A DNA stretch of 64,000 bases from assembly GCA_900546495.1 (NCBI GenBank), contig URDN01000008.1, positions 1 through 64,000 of the forward strand. Reading direction: 5' to 3'. Numbering within the stretch: the first letter of the stretch is position 1; each line of letters opens with the position of its first letter. The stretch comes from an uncultured Lachnospiraceae bacterium (GTDB lineage Bacteria > Bacillota > Clostridia > Lachnospirales > Lachnospiraceae). The notes beneath the pieces were generated by a model. It had not been told where the DNA came from, did not search any database, and saw only the letters and a program-made list of their open reading frames with translations. A program made the translations under genes and the position numbers. Below, one piece after another: positions 27,172 through 37,600 of the stretch.

Positions 27172-28179
27172 TTATTTTGTTTCTTTGTTGCGGCGTTTCA
27201 GCGCTACTAAAAGTGCCACAATTGCTGCAGCAGCTGCCACAATGATCGCAATACTGAAATTCATTGTTTTCACAGATTCTGACTTTTCTGCATCAATATT
27301 TCCGGTAGGTGTATCTTCATCATCCAGATCTACCAGTTCCTGCGGTGTCTGCTCGTCCGTATTCTCTACGGTATTATCCTGATCTGCATCCCGGCCGCCA
27401 TTGGCATCTGTAGTTCCGCCCGGTGTCGTTGTTTCATTTGCATTTCCACCTGTCACGTTGGTGCCACCGGTCGTTGTTCCATTTGCATTTCCACCTGCCG
27501 CATTAGTGCCACCGGTCGTTGTTCCACCTGCTACGGTACCTGCCGGAACCGTCACTGTATTGTAAACAGTATTTCCCGGTACAACGGTTGTAATCGTTGT
27601 GGTTGTCTCTACCACCCGATTGGTCTCACCCGGTGCGTAAGTAAAGGTAAACACATTGTCTGCTTCATTTTCACTCAGGGTTTTGGTCAGTGCCAATGCC
27701 TGTGGAACAAAATTTTCGATATAACGATAAGCAACGACTGGTTTGTCACCGACATTTCCATAAAAGGTCTGGCTTTCTGCCAGTGTGTTGCCATCTTCAT
27801 CCTGATACTGAACCGTATAGGCTACCTGATTGCCTTTGATGCCGTATGCTACGACATAATCTGCATCACCGTCCACGTTAAATGCCGGTGCCGCCAGAGC
27901 TTCTGCATTGTCACGACCGCTGAGACGGATACCTTTTACATAATATTTCTCATCTGTCACCTGAATCTGGCTCAGATCAAAAGAAACATCATCGCCTGCA
28001 TTCAGATCCTGCACTTCGATCTTCTCCTGACCGCTGATGCTGCCCTTATTTCCTGCGGATAAGGTTACTTTGTAAGTATATGCATTTCCCGGCTGCGTTG
28101 CCAGCGCGGTTGTTGCCGGTGCTGCTGCGATCACAGATACACTCAGGAGAGAGATTAACATTTTTTTCCATTTGAACAT
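27172..28179 (-). CDS. Membrane-anchored surface protein with MucBP-like domain
   Basis: The product is 335 residues with a Sec signal (MFKWKKMLISLLSVSVIAAA, cut near ATTALA). About residues 30-185 form beta-rich regions; the part with YTVQYQDEDGNTLAESQTFY resembles MucBP/mucin-binding repeats. A low-complexity Gly/Thr/Asn linker follows with two near-identical blocks (TTTGGTNxxGGNAN), then an Asp/Glu-rich segment, a membrane helix (MNFSIAIIVAAAAAIVALLV) and a KRRNKETK tail. There is no LPxTG motif before the helix, so it is held by the membrane segment rather than by sortase. It is the last gene of the pilus operon and likely projects through the wall. Confidence 0.78.
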   Translation of the reverse strand: MFKWKKMLISLLSVSVIAAAPATTALATQPGNAYTYKVTLSAGNKGSISGQEKIEVQDLNAGDDVSFDLSQIQVTDEKYYVKGIRLSGRDNAEALAAPAFNVDGDADYVVAYGIKGNQVAYTVQYQDEDGNTLAESQTFYGNVGDKPVVAYRYIENFVPQALALTKTLSENEADNVFTFTYAPGETNRVVETTTTITTVVPGNTVYNTVTVPAGTVAGGTTTGGTNAAGGNANGTTTGGTNVTGGNANETTTPGGTTDANGGRDADQDNTVENTDEQTPQELVDLDDEDTPTGNIDAEKSESVKTMNFSIAIIVAAAAAIVALLVALKRRNKETK

Positions 28180-28180
28180 A

Positions 28181-28981
28181 TTATTTCTCTCCTTTCTTTC
28201 TGTATGCCTTTGCTTCTTTCTTCTTTTTATTCATGGAGAAGATTGCAAGGATCAGGCAGACAATTCCGCAAACCAGAGCCAGTGCACAATATCTGAGCAT
28301 CAGATTCGTGTCACCTGTTTTTACCCGCTTGGTTGTCGTTACGACATGATTCTTGCCCGGAACCTTCTTCTCTACTTTGTTCTCTTTAACGGTGGTTGTT
28401 GCCTCTGTCACCTTTTCAGTTGCAAAATTCATACGGAGTTTTGCCAGTGTCAGCTGATAGCCGTTACCCTGTGTCTCGCCATCAACACCAACTGTCAGAT
28501 GTACCATTCCGCTTTCTCCGGATGCCAGTCTGCCAAGATAGAAGTATTCCTGTGTGGAATTATCCACCTGTTTGAGACCTTCCCCGGACTTGGAATTACC
28601 CTCACCACCAACGGTTGTACTGTCGTATAACACGTTTTCTGTATTGTCGGCTCCCACATAAGTCAGACGATAAGTATATCCGCCGCCTTCTGCTGTCGCC
28701 TGTGCATCTTCCAGCGTCTGAATGACTTCGTTGGTCATATACCAGTCTGTCTTGCCACTGTCAGAATTGGTTACCTGTACTTTCAGCTCGATGCTGTCAC
28801 CCGGCTGGATGTTTGCCATCCCGTCGGTCACATCGGAATCCTGAAAATTACTGTTCATCTTGCTGCCGTCAAAAGTTACATTCCATCCGTCAGCACCCTG
28901 ATAATCTTTTGCAAATGCAGTTGTCGCTGCCCCTACTGTCATAACAAGTGTCAGCACCAGGCACAAAATTTTCTTTTTCAT
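28181..28981 (-). CDS. Surface protein with C-terminal membrane anchor and VKTGD motif
   Basis: The product is 266 residues with a Sec signal (MKKKILCLVLTLVMTVGAAT, cleavage near AFA). An Asp/Gly-rich extracellular domain follows (about 25-190), then a Lys/Val/Thr stalk, the motif VKTGDTN, a membrane helix (YCALALVCGIVCLILAIFSM) and a Lys-rich tail. VKTGD in this position looks like a variant of the LPxTG sorting signal, but the family is unknown to me. It begins 15 bp after the upstream TasA-like gene and ends directly before the MucBP gene, so all are cotranscribed. Confidence 0.7.
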   Translation of the reverse strand: MKKKILCLVLTLVMTVGAATTAFAKDYQGADGWNVTFDGSKMNSNFQDSDVTDGMANIQPGDSIELKVQVTNSDSGKTDWYMTNEVIQTLEDAQATAEGGGYTYRLTYVGADNTENVLYDSTTVGGEGNSKSGEGLKQVDNSTQEYFYLGRLASGESGMVHLTVGVDGETQGNGYQLTLAKLRMNFATEKVTEATTTVKENKVEKKVPGKNHVVTTTKRVKTGDTNLMLRYCALALVCGIVCLILAIFSMNKKKKEAKAYRKKGEK

Positions 28982-28995
28982 TCTTCTGTACCTCC

Positions 28996-29751
28996 TTACT
29001 GCAGACTGATCGCGGTCTCATCCTCTGACACGTTCACATCCACACCCCAGGCACTCTTGATCGCATCTTTTGCGTTGTGTGTCTGAACTGCATCAACCTC
29101 CGCATCCACATGGAATGTATAACCGTCATATTTGTAACTATAAGTAATTGTGTTATCTTTCACTGTCTTTGTCACTTCAGAAGCAATACTCTGATTGATG
29201 CGAAGTGTATCAGACAATGCCGGTGTGGATTCTCCGACACCTACTGCTTTTGTGTAATACAGAACTGTCCGCTCCGGTGTGGACTGATCTTCTGCGATCG
29301 CCCATCCGTTATCGGTCAGATAATTTAATTCGATCAAATCCGGAGAAAGTGTTGTATTTTTGTTTCCATCAGCATCCTGCCAGCTTTTTGTAATGATCAC
29401 ACGTACAAATGTGTCGATATTTCCGCTGTTTGTTACGCCAATCGCTTCCTCATATTTCTTGCCCGGTGTGAATTTTTCATCTTCGCCAAGCATCTTGCTT
29501 AATAAAGTACCTTCTGTGGAACCTTCCCATTTATCTGGCTCTGCATAATCTCTGCTGCTGACAACATCTCCGTTCTCTGTCAGAGATACGCCGATACTCT
29601 GCATATTCATCTGTACGGAATAGTTCTCACTGTAATAGGTCAGTGCTGCTCTCGCACTTCCCACACCGCTCCCAACCAGAAGCACTGCGGCTGCCGCCAG
29701 AAGCAGGACTGTTACTTTCGGAAATGATTTCTTTTTCTTCTTCATCCTCAT
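28996..29751 (-). CDS. TasA/camelysin-like secreted protein
   Basis: The product is 251 residues. Its N-terminus KKKKKSFPKVTVLLLAAAAV then LLVGSGVGSARAALTYYSEN fits the SipW-processed class, where a hydrophobic core is followed by a short Ala/Ser-rich cleavage region and aromatic residues. The mature part has the beta-sandwich features of TasA/camelysin (VTNSGNIDTFVRVIITKSW). These proteins form extracellular fibres or bind to them. There is no anchor. The neighbours are a related protein upstream and the SipW-type peptidase downstream. Exact fibre-forming ability is inferred only. Confidence 0.75.
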   Translation of the reverse strand: MRMKKKKKSFPKVTVLLLAAAAVLLVGSGVGSARAALTYYSENYSVQMNMQSIGVSLTENGDVVSSRDYAEPDKWEGSTEGTLLSKMLGEDEKFTPGKKYEEAIGVTNSGNIDTFVRVIITKSWQDADGNKNTTLSPDLIELNYLTDNGWAIAEDQSTPERTVLYYTKAVGVGESTPALSDTLRINQSIASEVTKTVKDNTITYSYKYDGYTFHVDAEVDAVQTHNAKDAIKSAWGVDVNVSEDETAISLQ

Positions 29752-29758
29752 TTACCTC

Positions 29759-30268
29759 CTACTCCTGTGTATTGCTACTGTCTGTCACAACGTTGTCCCA
29801 GTCAGCGTATGCGTTTCCATCTTCATCATAAAGAATCGGTGTACATTCCTGAATAACTACTACGTTAAACTCCTCCGGTTTCTGATCCCCGGACGGGAAT
29901 TTATAAGTAATATTCAATTCCTTCTCCGTGGTCTGTCCTGCCTGAAGAACATCATTGTAATACCAGTATCCGTCACCGCCGTCTGTCCATCCACCGTCCG
30001 GTACATTGTAGCTTAATTCCACCGGAGCAAATGCTCTGACTCTGACAAAACAATCATAATCGCCAACATTGGAAATCGTGACATGTTTTCCGTTTTCGTC
30101 AACTTCCTCATGTGGTTTTGTCTCTGTAAATCCCATATTCATGGTGACACCGCCCTGTGCAGTTGCATATGTGGTAAAATATGCCACCGCACTTCCCACG
30201 GTCAGGGAGCCGGTTAACGCGATCGCTGCAGCTGCCAGAACCAATGGTTTTTTATGTAGCTTTCTCAT
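29759..30268 (-). CDS. SipW-type substrate, TasA/camelysin-like
   Basis: The product is 169 residues. The leader LVLAAAAIALTGSLTVGSAV followed by AYFTTYATA is the typical SipW-dependent signal, with Ala-Tyr-Phe-Thr near the cut site. The mature part has ISNVGDYDCFVRVRAF, the same 'NxGxxDxFVRV' element as its neighbour, so the two are distant paralogues. It is small and unanchored. It lies 8 bp upstream of the second TasA-like gene. Confidence 0.78.
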   Translation of the reverse strand: MRKLHKKPLVLAAAAIALTGSLTVGSAVAYFTTYATAQGGVTMNMGFTETKPHEEVDENGKHVTISNVGDYDCFVRVRAFAPVELSYNVPDGGWTDGGDGYWYYNDVLQAGQTTEKELNITYKFPSGDQKPEEFNVVVIQECTPILYDEDGNAYADWDNVVTDSSNTQE

Positions 30269-30282
30269 TTGGCTTCCCTCCT

Positions 30283-31284
30283 TTACTGTGCCGGTTTTAT
30301 ATGGTCATACAGACCATTTTTATTTAATTTGAAGTTATTAACTATGCCGTATCCGCCGTTTGGACGACCATCGGTATCATTTTTAAAAGAAACTTCTGCT
30401 GTCGGTGCATCTGCGCTGCTGTACTCATCGTTTGCGGTAATCTTTGCCTTAACAGCATTATCGGATACCAGACTGTAAGATGCTCCGCTGTAAACCTCTG
30501 TCACCGTTACGTCTGCGCCTGCCCGCAGATGCTCGATCGTAATGGAATCAGATCCTGCGGTTTTAAAATCTAATGCCTCTACTTTTGATTCTTTCGTTCC
30601 ATCCGGATTTTCAATATCAATCTGGAAAACGAATGTTGCTTTGTCACTGGATGTCACATTCTGATGTAACAGTGTTTTGTTGATCACCAGCTTACCATAT
30701 CTTGCATGCTGTTCCGGTTTTAAGGTAATACCATTTTCTCCGGTCAGGTTGTAAACCCATGTATCACTGCCACCGTTTCCATAATAGTTATTCGGCAAAG
30801 CTACCAGCGACGGTGCAAATGTATACGTATAATTATCTGTTACAACTTCTTCCGGCTGAATCAGGTAAAGTCCTGTCTCAAGTCCCTCGGATTTTGTCAT
30901 TCCGTTTGTAGTTGTAACGGTATCAGTTGCATTCAGATTCTTCTCTGTCACCTTCTGTGCTGCGCTTGCTGCTCTCTCTGACCATTTTGCTGCGGAACCT
31001 GCCTGATCATCGATATCCAGTGCACTGACATCCAGCCCTTCGAAATCCGGCTCAGCGGTATAAGTTCCTGATTTATCCACAGAAGCAACTTTGTATAAAT
31101 CAATTGTCACGTCTGATGTCAACAGCTCTTTATAATCACTTCCAACGGAAAATTCCACGGAGCAGTCATTTCTGTCAACCTGTATCGCATCTGCCGCCCA
31201 TACGCCAGGCAGAACAAATACGGAGAATGCCACTGCCAGAGCCAGGAAAATGGCACTTCCTGCTTTTACTTTTCTTTTCATCAT
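30283..31284 (-). CDS. Secreted pilin-like protein without sorting signal
   Basis: The product is 333 residues with a Sec signal (cut near VWAADA). The N-terminal part (VTIDLYKVASVDKSGTY, then GLETGLYLIQPEE) resembles Gram-positive pilin N-domains; the second part (LVINKTLLHQNVTSSDKATF, then IEHLRAGADVTVTEVYSGA) resembles DUF5979/Cna-like beta-sandwich domains with a Lys...Glu pair that could form an isopeptide bond. The C-terminus stops at YDHIKPAQ with no LPxTG or membrane helix. It follows the two sortases by 30 bp. It may be a minor or soluble pilus component. Confidence 0.72.
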   Translation of the reverse strand: MMKRKVKAGSAIFLALAVAFSVFVLPGVWAADAIQVDRNDCSVEFSVGSDYKELLTSDVTIDLYKVASVDKSGTYTAEPDFEGLDVSALDIDDQAGSAAKWSERAASAAQKVTEKNLNATDTVTTTNGMTKSEGLETGLYLIQPEEVVTDNYTYTFAPSLVALPNNYYGNGGSDTWVYNLTGENGITLKPEQHARYGKLVINKTLLHQNVTSSDKATFVFQIDIENPDGTKESKVEALDFKTAGSDSITIEHLRAGADVTVTEVYSGASYSLVSDNAVKAKITANDEYSSADAPTAEVSFKNDTDGRPNGGYGIVNNFKLNKNGLYDHIKPAQ

Positions 31285-31314
31285 CGCCTCGTATCCTCCT
31301 TTAAAGTCTGTGCT

Positions 31315-32217
31315 TTATTTCTTACGCTGTTTTCTTCCTGATACAACTTTCATAATAAGAATCAGCAGAACCGTAACTGCGATTCCAAGGATCAGATACA
31401 ACATGTAGTAATTCTGGATGGAATGTAACATGCTGTCTGCCACCGATCCGGTTGCTTCCTCTTCTCCATTATACGCTACGCGGGTTCCTCTTACAAGTAA
31501 ACGGTGGGAATTAACACCATATGGTGTGCAGGTAAATAAAGTTACCTGATCCTTACCGTCTTCTATCTTCATTGCATCATCCAATGTCTCGTGATCATCC
31601 TTGTCTACCATCGGTAAAATCTGATCTACCTGATAAGCTAATACCTGATCTAACACATGGATGTAAAATTTATCTCCGATTTCCATCTGGTCAATATCGG
31701 TAAAAAGCTTTGCACTCGGCAATCCGCGGTGTGCTGCCAGTACGGTATGATTGCTCTCACCACCGATCGGAAGTTTTGTTCCATTCAGATGTCCGACTCC
31801 GGTCTGGAGCACGTCATCACCGGTTCCATGATAAATTGCAAGTTTGATATTGATCTTCGGAATGGACAGATACCCCATGACTCCGTCATCCCCGACATTT
31901 AACACTTTCCAGTAATCGGTACTTTTCAGATCTCCGTCATCTTCCCCAAACACATCTCCATACAGATTATTCTGTGTGATATTTGCATTAAAATCTTCTG
32001 CTTTCTGCCATTCATCGGTATAATCTTCCGGCGTCATGTTGTTTACGCTGCTCTCATAATTACTGATCAGCTGGCTTTGCCGGTAAGTATTCCACTGATT
32101 CGAAATCGTTGGATAAGCCAGGATTCCGAATCCAACCAGAAACAGCAGTCCGAAAAGAATCGGAGCTAATCTGCCTTTTTTCTTTACAGGCTTTTTTTCC
32201 AGTTCTTTTTCACTCAT
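31315..32217 (-). CDS. Class C sortase (pilus polymerase), second copy
   Basis: The product is 300 residues with an N-terminal membrane helix (LFLLFLVGFGI-type), the sortase fold and a C-terminal membrane helix, as expected for class C. Catalytic residues are His in AAHRGLPSAKLF, Cys in TLFTCTPYGVNSHR and Arg in RLLVRGTR. Class C sortases join pilins through Lys side chains after cutting LPxTG. Its ATG overlaps the stop of the upstream sortase by 4 bp (ATGA), so the pair is coupled. One of the two may polymerise the shaft and the other add the tip or minor subunits. Confidence 0.92.
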   Translation of the reverse strand: MSEKELEKKPVKKKGRLAPILFGLLFLVGFGILAYPTISNQWNTYRQSQLISNYESSVNNMTPEDYTDEWQKAEDFNANITQNNLYGDVFGEDDGDLKSTDYWKVLNVGDDGVMGYLSIPKINIKLAIYHGTGDDVLQTGVGHLNGTKLPIGGESNHTVLAAHRGLPSAKLFTDIDQMEIGDKFYIHVLDQVLAYQVDQILPMVDKDDHETLDDAMKIEDGKDQVTLFTCTPYGVNSHRLLVRGTRVAYNGEEEATGSVADSMLHSIQNYYMLYLILGIAVTVLLILIMKVVSGRKQRKK

Positions 32218-33095
32218 TCTTCAGATTCCTTTTGTTTTGCTGCTTTCTTCTGCAGTTTTTTCTCTCTGATAAATAATATAAGGATAAATACTCCGGTAAT
32301 AACAATTCCTACCACTACCCAAAGTAAATAATTCGTATGTAAGCTGAGGCCACTGAGTGGTGTCTGCTCATCTGCCACTGCCTGCTCTTCGTAAGGAACT
32401 CTGTGTCCCCGAACCATCAATCTCTGCGTATTGACACCGTATGGTGTACAAGTCAGCAACGTCACCAGATCTTCGCCATCCTCTACTGCCAATGCGGATG
32501 TATCTTCCGGATCTACTACCAGGATCTGATCTACTTCGTAACAAAGGGTTTCGTCCAGCACATGGATCAGAAAATGATCTCCGATCTCCAGCTGATCCAG
32601 ATCGGTAAAAAGTGATGCGCTCGGCAATCCGCGGTGTGCTGAAATAACTGCATGTGTGCTCTCGCCACCGATTGGGAGAGAACTTCCTTCCAGATGCCCT
32701 GCCGCTTTCTGTAATACTTCATCACCTGTTCCATGATAAATAGGAAGCTTGATCGCAATCTTTGGAATCTCTACAATTCCCATCATCCCGTCTCCGGCAA
32801 TATTCAGACTGTCTTCATAACTGCTGTCTGTCTCTGTACTTGCATCTGCCACGGCAAATGAGTCTGGCAAAATGCTTGGAAGCAATGCATCGTTATAGGC
32901 TTCTGCTTTTTTCATCTCTGCTGCATAATCAATGTTCCCTGCCGCTTCCTTATCAGAAATAACACTTTCGTAATTGCCAATCAGCTGCTTTTGTCTGTGA
33001 TTGTTCCATTGATTTGCAATGAAAGGATACAGCAATAAGGACAAACCGGCTAAAAATATAAGAATGATCACTATTTTACTGCTTTTCTTTTTCAT
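32214..33095 (-). CDS. Class C sortase (pilus polymerase), first copy
   Basis: The product is 293 residues and closely resembles the following sortase in layout. The N-terminal membrane helix is IVIILIFLAGLSLLLYPFI; the catalytic set is His in SAHRGLPSASLF, Cys in LLTCTPYGVNTQR and Arg in RLMVRGHR; a C-terminal helix is followed by a Lys-rich tail. An acidic region (ADASTETDSSYED) lies before the core, where class C enzymes carry the lid. It starts 115 bp after the major pilin gene, past a strong hairpin that may lower its expression. Confidence 0.92.
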   Translation of the reverse strand: MKKKSSKIVIILIFLAGLSLLLYPFIANQWNNHRQKQLIGNYESVISDKEAAGNIDYAAEMKKAEAYNDALLPSILPDSFAVADASTETDSSYEDSLNIAGDGMMGIVEIPKIAIKLPIYHGTGDEVLQKAAGHLEGSSLPIGGESTHAVISAHRGLPSASLFTDLDQLEIGDHFLIHVLDETLCYEVDQILVVDPEDTSALAVEDGEDLVTLLTCTPYGVNTQRLMVRGHRVPYEEQAVADEQTPLSGLSLHTNYLLWVVVGIVITGVFILILFIREKKLQKKAAKQKESEE

Positions 33096-33135
33096 CCGGG
33101 CTCTCCTTGTTGTTGTAAATTACTCTTTTTGTATG

Positions 33136-33162
33136 AATCCGGGGCGGCTGTCGCCCCGGATT
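33136..33162 (-). promoter_or_regulatory. GC-rich hairpin between pilin and sortase genes
   Basis: Perfect 11-bp stem AATCCGGGGCG / CGCCCCGGATT with a 5-nt loop. On the minus strand no T-run follows, so it is better read as a processing or attenuation hairpin that makes pilin mRNA more abundant than sortase mRNA. Confidence 0.65.
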
Positions 33163-33210
33163 CTGTTGTTTCTTCAGTAAATCTCATTTACTGACATTCA
33201 CTATCATTCA

Positions 33211-34551
33211 TTATTTGTTTGCTTTCTTGCGGCTTGTGAAGAAGAAGAAAGCTGCTGCTACCATGATTGCACAACCTGCGATTGTGAAGATTGTAGTACC
33301 GATACCACCTGTATGCGGAAGTGCAGAAAGTTTTGTATCAGTTACTTTAACAGTAATATTAGCATTCTGTCCTGCGGAAATAGTCTGATTAGGTACATCT
33401 ACAACAGAATAACCCTTCGGTGCTTTTTCCTCAACGATATTGTATGTTCCTTCGTCAAGACCTTTTACTACTACAGATCCGTTTGTAGCTACTACATTTG
33501 TCACTTTTGTATTCTCAGCATCATCTGCTGTTGCTAATCTGTAAACACCTGTTTCTACCTCAACGAACTCAAGTTTTGTTCCATCAAGAGCAACACTAAA
33601 TTCTGCACCTTTCAGAACATTATCTTTTTTATCAACTTTGTTGATTGTGATAGATCCTGTCTCACCTTCTACTTTAGATGGATCAGATGCTTTATTTGTT
33701 GTAGCTTCATTGGAGTATTTTCCTGTTCCTGTTACTTTTGCTGTAACATTTACTGTTACAGTTTTTCCAGCATGTGTATTCTCAGTTCCAATATAATCAG
33801 CTGCAAAATTTACTGTTACAGCTTCTGTTGACGGTAAACACTTATCTAAAGTATAGTCTGATCCTGCGCTAAGTGTATCTTCTCCAACTTTAACTTCAAT
33901 ATTTGTAATTGTCATTCCAGTTGGTGTATCTGTGATTGTAAATGTTCTGTTCTTTGTTCCATCTTCATAACTTGGGAAAGTTGTTGTAATTACAAACGGA
34001 ATGCTGTCACCAAGTTTTACAAACTTGTCAGAATCATCGTTCTTAAATGTTTTAACTACCTGATAATCAGAAGCTTTTGCACTGATTGTTTTCTGAGCAG
34101 GTACCATTAAATTATCGCTGTCATAATCATATGTAAAATCACCCATTACGTTGTACACAGTGGTATCACCGTTTGCAGTAATAAGATATGCGCCAATTTC
34201 CAGGTTATCAAATTCTGCTGTTCCATTAGAAACTTCCTTAGCTGCCTGATATAAATTAGCATCAGTTGCAATTTCTTTTAAGGCATTCCAGTTAATTGTT
34301 ACCGGATCTTTTGTAAGATCAACCTTACCTTTTGCCCAATTTTCTACTTTCCACTCACTATTAGCTTCATCCCATGAAACCACTTTGTAAATTTTTACAG
34401 TTGTTTTTTCCTTTGTCAGACCTTCCACTGTAATCTTACCTGTAGCTGCCTGAGTAGCTGTTCCAGCTTCCGTTGCAAAAGCTGTCATACTCATTCCGAG
34501 TACCATTGCGAGTGATAAAATCACTGCGAAGAATTTTTTCATCTTTTTCAT
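33211..34551 (-). CDS. Major pilin, isopeptide-forming, LPxTG
   Basis: The product is 446 residues with a Sec signal (FFAVILSLAMVLGMSMTAFA). The N-domain (GKITVEGLTKEKTTVKIYKV) is followed by a central D2-type fimbrial domain with VPAQKTISAKASDYQVVKTF and the Asn/Asp-rich NEATTNKASDPSKVEG. A Cna B/SpaA-like domain then carries the E-box element YNIVEEKAPKGYSVV. The sorting signal LPHTGG, a membrane helix and RKKANK close it. Class C sortase would join a Lys in the second domain to the Thr of LPHTG to build the shaft. SD AAGGAG lies 8 nt before the ATG. Confidence 0.92.
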   Translation of the reverse strand: MKKMKKFFAVILSLAMVLGMSMTAFATEAGTATQAATGKITVEGLTKEKTTVKIYKVVSWDEANSEWKVENWAKGKVDLTKDPVTINWNALKEIATDANLYQAAKEVSNGTAEFDNLEIGAYLITANGDTTVYNVMGDFTYDYDSDNLMVPAQKTISAKASDYQVVKTFKNDDSDKFVKLGDSIPFVITTTFPSYEDGTKNRTFTITDTPTGMTITNIEVKVGEDTLSAGSDYTLDKCLPSTEAVTVNFAADYIGTENTHAGKTVTVNVTAKVTGTGKYSNEATTNKASDPSKVEGETGSITINKVDKKDNVLKGAEFSVALDGTKLEFVEVETGVYRLATADDAENTKVTNVVATNGSVVVKGLDEGTYNIVEEKAPKGYSVVDVPNQTISAGQNANITVKVTDTKLSALPHTGGIGTTIFTIAGCAIMVAAAFFFFTSRKKANK

Positions 34552-34671
34552 CTCGTCGTCTCCTTTTCTTTTAGGGCATTGCCCGTTTATCTTGTCCCGT
34601 TTCGGGAAGATAGTTAAATTAATTAGTTGTTGTAGCGGCGGTGAGCCGCTGAAAAGTTAAATCAGTTGTTT

Positions 34672-37600
34672 TTATCTTTTCAGCACCTCCCTGCATTTGT
34701 TTTTGTATAAGATCCATGCGGCTGCTCCCATGAGAAGCATTCCACCAATCATATACAAGAAGATTCCAGGTCCGCCGGTATGAGGCAGTTCATAAAGCAA
34801 ATTATTTGCTACCGTAATGATGTAGGTATTATTTTGTTTTTCAATCTTTACATTTGTATTTTCTGAAACTGTAATACCATCATCATTTACTGTTACAGTA
34901 ATTGGATCTGCCAGTTTGGTATAACCTGATGGTGCTTTCACCTCGGTCAATATATATGTTCCATAAGTTATATCACCCTCTAATACTAGACCGTCTTCAC
35001 CAGAAATATATGTTCCATTTGTATTTGTACCAATAGTCACTTGGTTTCCATTATTGTCTAGTAGCGTAAATTCTGCACCTTTCAGATAAATATCAGATGT
35101 ACCTTCCGCATGTCTTGTCTTCAGGATTTTAATTTTCTGAGTGTTCTTGGTATTTGTAATGGTATAACTATTACCAGATGTACTATACGTTACTGTGTAT
35201 GTTGTTCCGCTGATGGTTGTTGTTCCATCTGGTGCTATCATACTGTATCTATGACCATTATAATTAATTGTTCCAGTGTCATCCAGCTTCAACTCACGAA
35301 TACCGCCATAGTTATCTGATTCTTCTACAGTGAAAGAACCACTGTAATTTTTTCCAGGTAACAATTCAAGTATGCGTCCCGAAACTGGGTTTCCACTTTT
35401 ATCAATTAACTGTACTAAAACGGTATCCTTTGGATCACTGATTCCCACCCAATTTTTGTTAACATTAATCTGTTCAACTTGAACAACTGGTTTTCTATAA
35501 TTTTCTGTAACGTTGCTATCTTTCCACTTATAGGAAATCGTTGCTTGGCTGTTTGAATAGAAACCTACCTGTTTTGATGATGTTCCATTTCCAACTGCAG
35601 AATAACCATTTAAAGATGCATCTGTGTAATCATCACCTTGGTTTGTATAACCATCGTTTTGATACTTATCAAATGCAGTCTGGTTTGGCACAACATTTGT
35701 GATGGACAGATAATAATAGTAATCTTTTTTGAAAGTATAATCATTTTCAAATTTTAGTGTTGCAGTTTTACTATCTTTATCATAACTTACCGTAGCAATT
35801 TTATCACTACCTTCGTAAACCTCACCACCAATTAAAGAACCATCCGTTAATGTAAATTCACGTCCATTGCCTGCCACATCTGTGTAATTATTTGCATTTT
35901 TCCGTGCGATATTTACTTTAATTTTTGTATTAGCTGTTGTATCAACATACTCGCTTAATGTATCAGTAATTGTAACCTCTGAGCATGCCAGAGTTAAGAT
36001 GTCACCTGCAATACTAGTGAATTCTTCTGTAAGATCGGAAGGATCTGAATAATTAATAGCTCTTTTGGTACTTGCACTAACTGCTCCAGATAGCCTATTT
36101 AAAATATCTAAACCACTGATTTGTTCATAAATATCGTATCCTTTAGAATAAGTTCCACCATCTGGACAAGTTCCTTGGTGCCAATAACTATTATGATCCC
36201 AATATGGATTATCATCATGTGTATAAATATTAATAGAGCCTGGAAGTCCAATTCCAACTGCATAAAACCTCTCGCAGCTAATCTTACTAGCAGATCTTAC
36301 TGCAGCCTCAAGCGTTCTTTTGCTTGTCTCATTTCCATATCCATATGGGTTTGTTCCGTAGTAGGTCGGTTTTCCATCTGTCAGGAAAATAACAATTTTC
36401 TTTGCATTTTCTCTACTACTGCTATTTATTGCAGTGGCAGCTTGGGATAATCCCTGGTCGTAATTTGTTCCGCCATCTGCGGACAATTCTCCTGCTTTTT
36501 TCTTCAGTTTTTTTCCATCAACCCAATTATCTGTTTTTGTCTCAGCTGATGAACTAAAGGTGACTAATTTGTATTTTGTATCTACTGTTTCCTTTTTTGC
36601 ATCGAAGGCATCTACTAAGGCGTTAATTGCATTTTTTGTACTTGTTAAATTACTTCCTTTCATACTACCTGAAGTATCAACCACCAACACAATATCAACA
36701 AAAGCTTTCTTTACATCGAAGCCAATTGTTCCAGAAGCATTCAGTGTAATATCATATGTACCATTGTCATTACGTTTGATGTACTTTTCATGAAACATCT
36801 TGCTTTCAACAGTTTCACCGGAACCGCCATTCGGAGAATAGTTATTTTTAAATTCTACGCTCCTGGAATTTCCAACTACAATGTTCATATTTGTAGATGT
36901 TATTCCGCTTCCGGCTACCGTACTGTCTACGAATATAGATGTATTTCTAGTATATCCCGATACATCTAATGTACCTTCTTCTTTGACGTTGATGTTTCCA
37001 CATTTATCCTGTGGAATATTCACAATCGTACTTCCTTTGTAAACACCATTTTCATATGTCCAGGTCATATCATTATATGATAATGTTCTTACATCGCCTA
37101 CTTTAAACTGAAGCTGTTTAGCCAATGTCTCTGCAGCTTTAGCACTCAAACCGGTAATGGTTTTAGTTACAGTAACATTTGCTGTACCTGCTACTGGTGT
37201 CAATCTGTCTCGTGTAAATTTTACATTATCAATAAAGTTTCCGACTGTAGCATCATTGGATGCTGTACTACCTGCAACGAAGAAGAAACGTGTAGAATAC
37301 TGATTACTTGCTACCGTATAAGTTCCCTGATGAGTTGTCCAAGAACGATCTCCGTCTGTATAGGTAGCAACCATTGCTCCCGGATAGTTTTCCTTATGAT
37401 TGACAACAGCTAACACCTGACCCTGGGTTGTAATATTTTTAGCCAGGTTACTGGACATTGCAACAACATACATTGTATCCTTTTCTTCTGGAGAGTTATC
37501 TCTTCCGTTTGATCCTCGTGCTCTGTGTGCCACCTGATAATTTAAAACTTCTCCAGGTGTCGTAAGGACATCCTGATATAATGCTCCGGCGGCGGCACAG

